Notes: a model not told the origin generated them from the letters alone. 61,176 bases of DNA from an uncultured Collinsella sp. (GCA_958408685.1 CATYLC010000014.1:1-61176); one strand, 5' to 3'. Shown: positions 31,786 to 40,006, numbered from the stretch's first letter. Translations and numbers: made by a program.

Positions 31786-33920
31786 GCGACACTCCCCTCG
31801 CCGTCACCGGTGTAAGAGATGTGCTGCAGCAGCGCCACGATGTCCTCGCCGTCGACGGGCTCCACCGCAATCTGCTTGGCGCTCAGGCGCTCGCGGATAA
31901 TGGGCAGATCGCACGCCTTTGCCTGGCGCATAAGCAGATAGAGCACGTCGCCGTCGACCAAGCCCGCCGCGTCGCTCTCGCGGATTGCCGACCCAATTGC
32001 GCCCACCAGCTCGCCGACAGGCTCCATACCCGGTACCACGCGCAGGAGCAAAAAACTCCCCATCTTGCTATCTGCCAGTGCCTGCTCCGCCGCGAGCTCT
32101 TGGCCAAAGGCAGCCTGCTTGAGCACGCAAGTGCCGTCAACGCAGCGTTTATCCTGCGCCACCGCCTCATAGTCAAAGGCACGGCCCAGCGCGCTTTCGA
32201 CCAGCCCGCACAAGATGCGGAACAGGTTTTGATAATAGAGATTCATTTGGTTTTCGGCCGCACTACGCACAAAGATCAACACGGCGGGTGCCCCGTCGCG
32301 CTCGATCGTGTATCCAAACATGGGAAGCCCCGGCGTCAGCTCGCGGTTCACCCACAGGTTCGAACGACCCCCGTCACCCAAAAGAGGTGCAAGCTGCTCA
32401 AGCGTGAGCGAGCGTGCGGCATCTTCGGCAATCGCGGGACTTGCCGCCACCAGGCGTGCAAATGCCCCGCCCGAAACATGGTAGATCGCCACCGAATCGT
32501 TCTCGAGGATCACGCCCAGAAGCTCGCAGCACTTGCGATAGATATCGCGCGGGTTGAGCACGTCGAGCTCCTGTGTCACGGCAAAGATCTTGCCAAAGCT
32601 GTCGTGGCGACCTACGATCTGGCGTCTGTACGCGCGTTTGTCCTCGATCGCGTCGTGGTAGAGCTGCGTAAGGAACGTATTGCGGTTGCGAACGAGCTCG
32701 TTTTGATCGCGCTCCGCCCTAATGGCTTCGCTGTTGCGCAGCTGCACATAGCCGCACACAGCACCCACCACAAAATACGCAATAAACGGCAGCCAGTTGG
32801 ACGGCTCGTAGAACAGGCCCTGGAAGGTATAGCCGTATTGGGTAAAGTAGCTCAAGGCCAAGCCCACCGACGCCAGCAGCGCCGCAACCAGGCCAAAGTC
32901 CAAGCCATACAGCGTGCCGATCAGCACCACGTAGAGCAGGCGATAATCAAGCACGTTGAGCTGGGCCGATTGTGAGAACAGATGCTCCAGCACCTCGAAC
33001 AGGACCCAGGCAACGCCCGTCTCCAGGCATTTGATAGGCAGCGTGTGCAGCCGGATGCGGTCGATGGCGGCGCGCAGCGGGTTGATCTTTTTGATGCGTC
33101 CAGCGCCCCAGCGAGCTTGAATGGTCGAAAGGTCGCGCAGCAAGTCGTAACGCTGAAACCAGCCATAGCGCACGCGAGCGACGTCGCTGGCGGGCAGAGC
33201 ATAGCCGGCAGAATCGCCATAGGCAACGGCAAGGCCGGGGAACAGCGCCATGAGGGCGTCGCCCACCTCACCCGCCGTGTGATGGAAGGTATCGGCTACG
33301 TCGAGCGTCTCAAAGTTACCATCCCAGCTATCGAAGATACGGCGTACCAGCACCGCAAGCTCCTCGGCACACAGCAGGGGAAACGCCGCATCCTGCGCGC
33401 CCTGCAGAACGACCGATCCGGTTGAGCACGCGTCGAACAGCGGCACCAAAAACGGGTCCTCCAGCGCGGCAGACTCGGTATACAGGAACGGTACGCGCAG
33501 GATCTTGGTTTGAACGCCCTCGCGAGCAGCGTAGTAGCGGCACAGGTCGTTGGCTGCGTGCGCGATAATGCCCTTGCCCGTTCGCCCCGCGGCATCGGCG
33601 GCGCCCTCGGCACCCGTGGGCCCCGCTACATACAGCAGTTGGACCCGGCGACCCGCGCACGCACGAAAGACCGTGCGCAGCAGCTCGATATCGCCCACGG
33701 TATCGGTATGCGGGGTAAGGCAATTAGACAGGTAGACCACGCGGTCGAACTCGTATGCCTGCTCCAAGTGCTGGAGCAGCTCTTTCCACGAAGCATGGGT
33801 CGACGACTCATCGCGGCGCGCTTCCGCAGCAGCGACGACCTTAACGTGGTCCCCGGGGAACGCCTTGGCGCAAAAGTCATCGTCAACATATGCGGTGTTG
33901 CCAACAACCAGCACCTCCAT
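31782..33920 (-). CDS. pelD: PelD-like c-di-GMP receptor with N-terminal SDR-like domain
   Basis: A 712-aa first gene of the operon. Residues 1-270 resemble an NAD-dependent epimerase/SDR fold with a degraded glycine motif (VLVVGNTAYVDDDF). Four transmembrane segments follow (about 300-395), then a coiled linker, a GAF domain (about 450-590) and a degenerate GGDEF domain (about 610-700). The GGDEF motif is DGDVL (656-660). The I-site RxxD is intact as RESD (647-650), five residues upstream, so c-di-GMP binding without cyclase activity is predicted. GGGGAGGGG lies upstream of ATG 33920. In Bacillus cereus, PelD binding of c-di-GMP switches on Pel synthesis. Confidence 0.88.
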   Translation of the reverse strand: MEVLVVGNTAYVDDDFCAKAFPGDHVKVVAAAEARRDESSTHASWKELLQHLEQAYEFDRVVYLSNCLTPHTDTVGDIELLRTVFRACAGRRVQLLYVAGPTGAEGAADAAGRTGKGIIAHAANDLCRYYAAREGVQTKILRVPFLYTESAALEDPFLVPLFDACSTGSVVLQGAQDAAFPLLCAEELAVLVRRIFDSWDGNFETLDVADTFHHTAGEVGDALMALFPGLAVAYGDSAGYALPASDVARVRYGWFQRYDLLRDLSTIQARWGAGRIKKINPLRAAIDRIRLHTLPIKCLETGVAWVLFEVLEHLFSQSAQLNVLDYRLLYVVLIGTLYGLDFGLVAALLASVGLALSYFTQYGYTFQGLFYEPSNWLPFIAYFVVGAVCGYVQLRNSEAIRAERDQNELVRNRNTFLTQLYHDAIEDKRAYRRQIVGRHDSFGKIFAVTQELDVLNPRDIYRKCCELLGVILENDSVAIYHVSGGAFARLVAASPAIAEDAARSLTLEQLAPLLGDGGRSNLWVNRELTPGLPMFGYTIERDGAPAVLIFVRSAAENQMNLYYQNLFRILCGLVESALGRAFDYEAVAQDKRCVDGTCVLKQAAFGQELAAEQALADSKMGSFLLLRVVPGMEPVGELVGAIGSAIRESDAAGLVDGDVLYLLMRQAKACDLPIIRERLSAKQIAVEPVDGEDIVALLQHISYTGDGEGSVA

Positions 33921-33952
33921 AGCGCACCCCTCCCCTAAAATCCACTTTAGAC

Positions 33953-33983
33953 ATAGTCAAACATGCGTATTTTACGCTGTCAA
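33953..33983 (-). promoter_or_regulatory. Possible promoter/operator of the Pel-like operon
   Basis: TTGACA (33983-33978) is followed, after an overlong 19-base spacer, by GACTAT (33958-33953). A perfect palindrome GCGTA-AAA-TACGC (33965-33977) fills the spacer and could bind a repressor. The -10 is poor, so the call is tentative. Confidence 0.4.
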
Positions 33984-34075
33984 CGCAAGCTAGAGCGCCT
34001 TTAAGGCTGTTTTAAGAACTTTTTTAGAGGATGTGGGAGTGGCAACTCGTCCGACCCAGGCTCATTGAGAGGCTG

Positions 34076-34528
34076 CTATTCGCTCTGAAAAGGCACATCG
34101 CAATCTGCTGACAGCTCTGCAGGGAGAATGGCAGGCAATGTAAGCGCTCCCATGGGCGAAAGTCCAGTAACAACCATCAAATAGCTCTTTGCATGGGCAT
34201 ATGCCATCGAAATAGCATTTGAAAGAAGGTAGTGACGCGCCTCGTCATCGGGAGAGTTCATTGGCATTTGCGCTGAAACCGAGATGGATACTGTAACGCC
34301 AGCGTGCATCTTCTCCTGTGCACCTTCATCTCTGTCAAGGAGGCTGCCAATTACGCACATCTTTAAACTTGCGCGAGCGTCATTACCGTTTTTCCAAAGG
34401 TGGACATCTTGGTAGCTAACGTCAAATTTTAATTCCATGTTATCCGAGGGCGAATCCTCGATATGGAAATCGGAGTCAACGACGAACAAATGAACGACTT
34501 GAATCGGAGCAATAAAATCCCCACTCAT
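34076..34528 (-). CDS. SecB-like chaperone of a toxin-antitoxin-chaperone (TAC) operon
   Basis: A 150-aa SecB-family protein. The pattern is a beta-rich N-terminal half (MELKFDVSYQDVHLW, MHAGVTVSISVSAQM), then helices AISMAYAHAKSYLMVVTGLSPMG and the SecB-type ending ALTLPAILPAEL. Its ATG overlaps the antitoxin TGA as ATGA. General SecB is absent from most Gram-positives, whereas SecB-like chaperones occur as third genes of HigBA operons (Mycobacterium tuberculosis Rv1955-Rv1957). Its job would be to fold and protect the antitoxin. The operon is less GC-rich than the Pel genes beside it. Confidence 0.82.
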   Translation of the reverse strand: MSGDFIAPIQVVHLFVVDSDFHIEDSPSDNMELKFDVSYQDVHLWKNGNDARASLKMCVIGSLLDRDEGAQEKMHAGVTVSISVSAQMPMNSPDDEARHYLLSNAISMAYAHAKSYLMVVTGLSPMGALTLPAILPAELSADCDVPFQSE

Positions 34529-34914
34529 GCTGCCAAACCTCCGGAAATCATCTCGAGATTCACATGCGAGGACGGACGCTCGTTCCTAAAAGACCATTGC
34601 TTGCGCAGAGATTCATTGGACGAGAGAAACGGTAGCTCTTTAGAATAGTTAACGGTAACCCTAGGAACGATATTGATACCCAAAGCGAGCTCGAACTTAG
34701 CGATCGTCTTCAGCGTCATATTGGGCTGAGAATTCAACAGCTTCGAAAGAGACTGAAGGCTCACACCCATACGCTTTGCCAAATCGCTTTTGCTTAAACC
34801 CAAATGCTTCATCTCGCGATGAACAATAAACTCAATATCTAGCGCGTGTTCATAAGCGCGTGTTTCGCTAGTTTCTGTCTCGGCGTAAAAATCAGATAAA
34901 TCTACTTTATTCAT
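34525..34914 (-). CDS. HigA-type antitoxin with C-terminal extension
   Basis: An XRE helix-turn-helix protein: KSDLAKRMGVSLQSLSKLLN, then MTLKTIAKFELALGINIVPRV. The frame opens with TTG at 34938, but GGAG before ATG 34914 (MNKVDLSDF) makes the better start, 129 aa. After the DNA-binding domain there is an extension of about 40 residues (VNYSKELPFLSSNESLRKQW...). In TAC systems such a tail is the chaperone-addiction sequence that makes the antitoxin unstable without SecB. It lies 33 bases after the toxin and probably represses from the palindrome upstream. Confidence 0.87.
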   Translation of the reverse strand: MNKVDLSDFYAETETSETRAYEHALDIEFIVHREMKHLGLSKSDLAKRMGVSLQSLSKLLNSQPNMTLKTIAKFELALGINIVPRVTVNYSKELPFLSSNESLRKQWSFRNERPSSHVNLEMISGGLAA

Positions 34915-34947
34915 TGTGTTCTCCGTTTCGAAAGCCAAGTATAAAAG

Positions 34948-35361
34948 TCAACGCTCAATTTCCAGAAGTTGACGTGCTATTACGGCTAATCGCTTGGCCC
35001 GCTCGATTTCTTTACTGATATTTCCTGATCCCTGATGTCCTTTAAACCAACACAATAGAACAATTTTGTCTACGCCCTGACATATGGCATAAATCATCTC
35101 TCGATTTGCCCCGTCAAACCCTTTTAGTTCATAGAGGCCGATCTTAGAATCAATACATCGTAGCTTTGAGGTCCCACTCGCAACCTTTAACCCATAATCA
35201 TAGATTTTTGAAATCTGATCGATCATTTTACGGGCGGCAAGCTTCTTTTTAGGGTCTGTCAACAGTTTCTGGAATTGAGAGTTGGCGGGAGAAGTCGTCA
35301 GCTCCCAAAACGGTCGGCCCTTGGGATCCCCATATTCGACAAGATCATATCCTTCAACCAA
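34948..35361 (-). CDS. HigB-type toxin (RelE superfamily, Gp49-like)
   Basis: A 137-aa toxin expected to cut mRNA on the ribosome. Core signature: KIGLYELKGFDGANREMIYAI, then DKIVLLCWFKGHQGSGNISKEIERAKRLA, split here by a few residues. This matches the HigB/DUF891 pattern of a basic loop, hydrophobic strand and C-terminal helix. The start appears to be TTG (35359-35361) with GGGAGG six bases upstream. Toxin-first gene order is the hallmark of HigBA. A perfect 34-bp palindrome lies 18 bases upstream of the start codon. Confidence 0.85.
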   Translation of the reverse strand: MVEGYDLVEYGDPKGRPFWELTTSPANSQFQKLLTDPKKKLAARKMIDQISKIYDYGLKVASGTSKLRCIDSKIGLYELKGFDGANREMIYAICQGVDKIVLLCWFKGHQGSGNISKEIERAKRLAVIARQLLEIER

Positions 35362-35378
35362 AAGCCACCTCCCATTTC

Positions 35379-35412
35379 TAGATACACTTAACTTATAAGT
35401 TAAGTGTATCTA
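35379..35412. promoter_or_regulatory. Perfect 34-bp palindrome, operator of the TAC operon
   Basis: The half-site TAGATACACTTAACTTA is followed by its exact reverse complement with no spacer. It sits immediately upstream of the toxin ribosome-binding site and includes TTATAA, so it likely overlaps the promoter. A HigA dimer-of-dimers site is the simplest reading. Confidence 0.8.
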
Positions 35413-35563
35413 TTTAAATACAAATAACAAGGCTTATGCTAGATATCACAGCTTCAATCGATAAACAACCCAGTCGAGCTTGTGCTAAATCCGGAAGCGC
35501 GGGGAAAATCCGAGATCGGCAGACCAGACCACTGTTTTAGATTTCCTCGACCAGCACCTTAAA

Positions 35564-35593
35564 CGCGAAAACCGCCTTTCGGCGGTTTTCGCG
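35564..35593. terminator. Strong symmetric terminator-like hairpin
   Basis: CGCGAAAACCGCC-TTTC-GGCGGTTTTCGCG, a perfect 13-bp stem. It stands upstream of the TAC operon and downstream of the FokI-like gene, and could end leftward transcripts from the latter. The A/T blocks are inside the stem rather than after it. Confidence 0.55.
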
Positions 35594-36121
35594 GACCAAG
35601 CCGGACGTACTGTCGCAAGGCCACATCACAATTCACACTCTAAGGAAATGAACAGTCGCGGTCAATCCTCGGCAAAGAATCCGTTGCGAATTAGAGCCAA
35701 GTAAATGAGCATCGGTAAAGTTACATGCGAGCAGAAAAACACCCGCAATTTCACCTTTTCCCAATTGAGATGTAAGTTTTGACAGGCCGAATCTTACATC
35801 CAAACAAAAAGAGGGCCGACGCATCAACCCTCTTCAGGTGTCGCCCGAAGGCTTCCACCGCAATTAGTTTAATTCTAATCGATATCAATTGTTTGTCCAC
35901 GGTCACGTCAACCAGTAGAAGCCGCCCATATTCGACCTTATCCTGGCAGCCATCAACCCGAAACGCACCGGGCGTTCCGAGACGCGTCAACCAACGAAAG
36001 GTCACGCCATACCTAACGACGACATCGACTACCTGCTGAAGTTCGCACCCCAAGAAGCGCATATCGACGGCCTGACGGACGCCTCTATATGAACGCAGTC
36101 AAGTTCCCGACCAAGCCAACG
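35594..36121. other. Gene-poor remnant region, no supported gene
   Basis: Several open frames of 60-103 codons occur on both strands, none with a convincing ribosome-binding site or recognisable motif. A plus-strand reading near 35930-36093 (FDLILAAINPKRTGRS...) ends in a stop after about 55 codons and looks like the tail of a decayed gene. I assign nothing here. Confidence 0.4.
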
Positions 36122-38122
36122 CTACCCATTACACGCCTTAGCCAGCAGAACAAGCCTCTTAGCAGCATCATCAAAAGATCCCACAGCGTAATATCCGTCT
36201 TTATCCTTACCAATGCACCCAACAAAAGGAGAGGACAGGAACTCGAGCATTTCCCCAACCTCACTGATCGACAAGTCTTCAATTGAGGACACGCCGTTTT
36301 TCATAAACCAGTAAACATCCCGTTTAGACATCAAACCGCCAAATTCTTTATCTTCGTTTTGAGAAAGCAGCGCCCTGAGCACCAAATCGAGCAGTTTGGT
36401 CGTTCGCCTAAAGCGAGCAATAGCAGGTTCCAATAAACCAAGATCGATAGATCCCGAATACTCAAAGAGAATTTTGTAGTCTTGAGAGACGAGAGGAATC
36501 TCCTCTTGAAGCTTAAGGAGTTTTTCCAACTCGCTAATTCCAAATAAAGCGACGTCGTGTTCCTTAGCCCTATCGCAGATTCGTTTTTCAGAAAAACTTG
36601 AACCCACAACGGCGATAAACGTCGCATTGTGCTTACGACGATGCAGCTCAAGTGTATCAAAATCAACTTGTGAGGCAGAGACGCCGCCATTAGAGGTTGA
36701 TTTGGCATCAATTACCACGGAATAAGAAAATCTCGAAGCAGCGTTCGCGGCGGCTAAAACATCTGTGTCGCCAGACCCACCCAATAAAGTCGTTCTAAAC
36801 CCAAGGCGACTAAAACACCGCTCCACAGCTCGCTCTAGCCGATCGGGATGACCGGAATCGCACGATGCATCCCAAAGCTCTCCAATCAGCTTGTCGACAT
36901 CGGTAGCCACGGGCTGTTCTAGCCCCGTTCCCTGTTTGCCCAAGGAATCAACAGCGAAATTAAAGCCATATCCACTCAAAAATGAATCGCAGTGCTCAGT
37001 TGCCTGATAACTCATCTGGCTTCTCTTTTTTAGCAAGCCGGCTTTCAGCAACACATTAAGTCGCTTTCTTAGTGCATCATGGGAAATGTCGACGTTAAAA
37101 CGTTCGAATAGAAGCAGCTGGATTGACTTAACATCAAACGCGCCGTGACCCACAAGAGGCAAAAGCTCAAAAACCCAAGAAAACGCTGCATGAAAACAGC
37201 AAGCAAAATTAATTGCAGATTTTTCAGACAGCCAAGCGTCGCCAATTGCAGTTAACTCGTACGTAGTAAGTGACGACCGCCGCACAAAGCCCAATTTTGA
37301 AAGTGCAGAAATCGCCGTCTTGGTTGAGCTTTCGGATAGCTTATAGGACGAGTTAGAAAATCGAACGATTTCAGACTCGTCACCACCGTTATTCACGATG
37401 GAAAGAAGTTCAGCCGTAGCATCAATAAAACCGGATGCCCCGCCAGCGAAAAATCCAATGGAATCCGAACGATCAGATTGTTTAGCATTTATAGCAAGAT
37501 CGACGGCCCAATTTGAAGGCTCGGTCCAGTTTAAAGAAGCGGACTCCTCCAAGACACCCTTGGGTTCCACTTCGATCTGGGAAACCCATTGGTCACCTAG
37601 AAGGGTCCGTACATATCGGCATCCTTCGTATTCTCGATACTCAACAAGGCCGAGCTCGCGAGCCCATTTTAAACGGCGCTGGACCTCACTCGTCTTGCTC
37701 CAGCTCATTCCGTACTCGGCATTGGCCAACAAACGCAGCTCACCAGAAGTCATTGGCGCGCCCAGCACATCAATCATACCGCTAAAGAATCTGCAACGAC
37801 TTGCCAGGCACGCAGCCAGATAGGAGTTATCTCCCGTGTCAATCCAACGTTCCACTTCTGCAGAAGGAGTGTATCCCTCAGGAGTCTTAACAACCAATCC
37901 GCACGGGCTCAGGGCAAGACAAGCTTCGCCAAGAGAAAGCTTGGCTGTTGAGCCCTCAATTGAAATGGCATCGTCTAGGGATTGGCCGCGCTTTAAGACA
38001 TCCAGAATCATTCTTAGAGTCTCGATCATCCCCGCACTCCCAACAGGAATATTGGGAGAAGACTGGGCGTGGGATGAATAATCGGAAAACTTTGGATATT
38101 CCATCGGATCAATCTGGACCAT
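36122..38122 (-). CDS. Winged-helix protein with FokI-like PD-(D/E)xK nuclease domain
   Basis: A 666-aa predicted DNA-cutting enzyme. Residues 120-420 contain several winged-helix-like segments (VQRRLKWARELGLVEYREYEG, KTAISALSKLGFVRRSSL, DALRKRLNVLLKAGLLKKRS), suggesting sequence reading. Residues 435-545 form a nuclease domain with D454 (GGSGDTDVLA) and D472-x-K474 (VVIDAKST), followed by Q and a strand FIAVVGSSF. This is close to FokI spacing (D450, D467-x-K469) and to Mrr-like enzymes. A helical C-terminal region (560-666) may control activity. No methyltransferase is adjacent. It could be an orphan type IIS-like, type IV or abortive-infection nuclease. GGAG precedes the ATG. Confidence 0.72.
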   Translation of the reverse strand: MVQIDPMEYPKFSDYSSHAQSSPNIPVGSAGMIETLRMILDVLKRGQSLDDAISIEGSTAKLSLGEACLALSPCGLVVKTPEGYTPSAEVERWIDTGDNSYLAACLASRCRFFSGMIDVLGAPMTSGELRLLANAEYGMSWSKTSEVQRRLKWARELGLVEYREYEGCRYVRTLLGDQWVSQIEVEPKGVLEESASLNWTEPSNWAVDLAINAKQSDRSDSIGFFAGGASGFIDATAELLSIVNNGGDESEIVRFSNSSYKLSESSTKTAISALSKLGFVRRSSLTTYELTAIGDAWLSEKSAINFACCFHAAFSWVFELLPLVGHGAFDVKSIQLLLFERFNVDISHDALRKRLNVLLKAGLLKKRSQMSYQATEHCDSFLSGYGFNFAVDSLGKQGTGLEQPVATDVDKLIGELWDASCDSGHPDRLERAVERCFSRLGFRTTLLGGSGDTDVLAAANAASRFSYSVVIDAKSTSNGGVSASQVDFDTLELHRRKHNATFIAVVGSSFSEKRICDRAKEHDVALFGISELEKLLKLQEEIPLVSQDYKILFEYSGSIDLGLLEPAIARFRRTTKLLDLVLRALLSQNEDKEFGGLMSKRDVYWFMKNGVSSIEDLSISEVGEMLEFLSSPFVGCIGKDKDGYYAVGSFDDAAKRLVLLAKACNG

Positions 38123-38321
38123 AGGGCATCTCCGATAAAGGTCGGCAAATAGAACGCTATGGTCATGATATCAGGGGAAGAGCTTGAGAATCGGACAAGG
38201 CCCCATTCGCTATCGCGCAAGAGTCCAGCAATGTCCAATTAAAAGAACAATTAACTTATTTCACGAATCGGCGGCGCATTCAAGGACATAATTGCCGTGA
38301 ACGTAGCAGCGGCTTCGAACA

Positions 38322-39341
38322 CTAACGTCCCAAAAAATCATTAACCGTATTAAGAAATCCCTTGATGTCCATACTGTAGCTCGGATAGGCCTCTTGAAGG
38401 CCCTTCAGAGACGACACCTTGACAAGAAGCACGTCTTGCAAATCCTTTTTCATTTCTTCTTGCCTCGTATACAGTTCATTAGTTCGCAGGTCTTCATAAT
38501 CGTCATAAATAAACAGATCGGTCTTTTGCTCCCCGTAATCAACGCACATCAGACAATAAGCGTTATCGCTAAAGTTACCACTTGTTGCGACGACGCTCAC
38601 AGAGCCAGAGCATGCCGCAAGACGATCTAGCAGTTTCAGCTTATTGTCAAGTTCAATTATTTCGCTACGCAGCTCATTAAGATCTGCTGACACACAGGGC
38701 ACTAAGGCGGCATTCTCTTTTATTGCAAATACATTTGAGATTAAAGCAAAAATGCGTGCCTCATCCAAAGAGCCATTGTCGAACTTGAGGGCACTACCAC
38801 ATACGACATCGTATGTCTCAAGGGCGGTTGCCCACTCATGTTGCAACCTGGTGCGGATCTGTATCTCACAATACAAGTCCTTTAAGCCCGCCAGCGAAGA
38901 ATCGTGCTGGCAATTCAAATGCAGACTTCGGTATCCATTTTTCTTGGGTTGGTGAATATAATCCTTGATACCCGGTATGCAATTATTCTTCAGCGCAGCC
39001 TCGAGGCAATCCTTAACAGCAAACACGCAGTCATTGTCGCCAACGATAGCCCTGCATCCTGCAATATCATGCATCTGGTTGAGATTCATGTGCAGCCCCG
39101 GCCTCTTTAACTTGCCGATAATTGTGTCATACCTCTTTAATCGGCTCACACAAAGCGCGTCAGAATCAAGACTCAATGCCGTCGTTTTTAGAAGGTCATG
39201 ATAGAAATCGAGTATTTCCTGATGAGCTTCTCTCCAGTCCGAAACAATGGCATTTGCCTCTTTAACTTTATCCTCAGGGGCATTGATGTCGCGAAGAATG
39301 ACACCGGCCCGTTTTGCCATGTTTTTGGAGAGAGGCCTCAT
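38322..39341 (-). CDS. RelA/SpoT-domain toxin (toxSAS-like)
   Basis: A 339-aa protein with a single alarmone-synthetase fold and no hydrolase, TGS or ACT domain. Landmarks: SRLKRYDTIIGKLKRPG, DIAGCRAIV, YIHQPKKNGYRSLHL with the substrate-stacking tyrosine (about 137), and LYCEIQIRTRLQHEWA with the metal-binding glutamate (about 159). A C-terminal region of about 150 residues is unassigned. The frame opens with GTG 39350, but AGGTGG lies five bases before ATG 39341, so the latter is likely. It begins within ten bases of the Panacea antitoxin stop. Known toxSAS enzymes make (pp)pApp or pyrophosphorylate tRNA CCA ends. Confidence 0.83.
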   Translation of the reverse strand: MRPLSKNMAKRAGVILRDINAPEDKVKEANAIVSDWREAHQEILDFYHDLLKTTALSLDSDALCVSRLKRYDTIIGKLKRPGLHMNLNQMHDIAGCRAIVGDNDCVFAVKDCLEAALKNNCIPGIKDYIHQPKKNGYRSLHLNCQHDSSLAGLKDLYCEIQIRTRLQHEWATALETYDVVCGSALKFDNGSLDEARIFALISNVFAIKENAALVPCVSADLNELRSEIIELDNKLKLLDRLAACSGSVSVVATSGNFSDNAYCLMCVDYGEQKTDLFIYDDYEDLRTNELYTRQEEMKKDLQDVLLVKVSSLKGLQEAYPSYSMDIKGFLNTVNDFLGR

Positions 39342-39350
39342 TGATACCAC

Positions 39351-39818
39351 CTAGGCAGTTTGAAAGACAGGGTTTTCGCAAGCCGGCGAAGAGTAGTAAC
39401 TTTTTATCGAATCCTTAGAGATGACACTGGAGCAACGCTCCCCGTCTTCGACACCTCCCCTTGCATTTTTCCAAGGGGCTTCTTCATGAGTAAGCTTACT
39501 CAACTCATCGCCGTCATATTCACTCAAAACCGAAAGAACCTCATCAACTGATTTCCGCTCGTTTTGATTGAGCAATACAGGCTGATTCGATGAGCCCAAA
39601 TCGCCAGGACCGACAATAAATCGACGACGATGTAGGACAAAAAGATCGGGGCAGACTGGTCCATTGGCCCATGCCTGAAAATCGCTTTCGAACAACGGCG
39701 CATCATAATACACGAGCGAATAGGCTTGAGAGTAGAACGTCAACTTTTGCAGCTTCATCGTAGAGACAAATCCAAGTGAGTCCAATATGTAGTTAGCAAC
39801 AACGTTAACCGTAGCCAT
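39351..39818 (-). CDS. Panacea-domain (DUF4065) antitoxin
   Basis: A 155-aa SocA/GepA-like protein. The domain signature is clear: MKLQKLTFYSQAYSLVYYD, then LFESDFQAWANGPVCPDLF. Panacea domains neutralise a wide range of toxins, including RelA/SpoT toxins. The toxin gene follows at once, so this is the antitoxin of the pair. GGGGAG lies six bases before ATG 39818. The C-terminal tail (about 125-155) is the variable part. Antitoxin-first order contrasts with the HigB-first TAC operon nearby. Confidence 0.87.
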   Translation of the reverse strand: MATVNVVANYILDSLGFVSTMKLQKLTFYSQAYSLVYYDAPLFESDFQAWANGPVCPDLFVLHRRRFIVGPGDLGSSNQPVLLNQNERKSVDEVLSVLSEYDGDELSKLTHEEAPWKNARGGVEDGERCSSVISKDSIKSYYSSPACENPVFQTA

Positions 39819-40006
39819 CGATATCTCCCCTCAATAGTCCCTACAACGTCTGTTTTAAATACTAAATTTTATAGTAAGCCTAAAATCCTTAAATACGCCC
39901 TGACGCATCTATATCAAGTCTAGATACCATGAAATTAGGTTGAGAAAAACATACTGGTCTGTGCGGACAGAAATTGACAGTAGCCCTAACGGTCACATAG
40001 GGCCCG

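Noticed and set aside
35751..36062. Minus-strand frame of 103 codons, and an overlapping plus-strand frame of 86 codons
   Set aside because: Neither has a ribosome-binding site or motif, and they exclude each other; probably decayed DNA.
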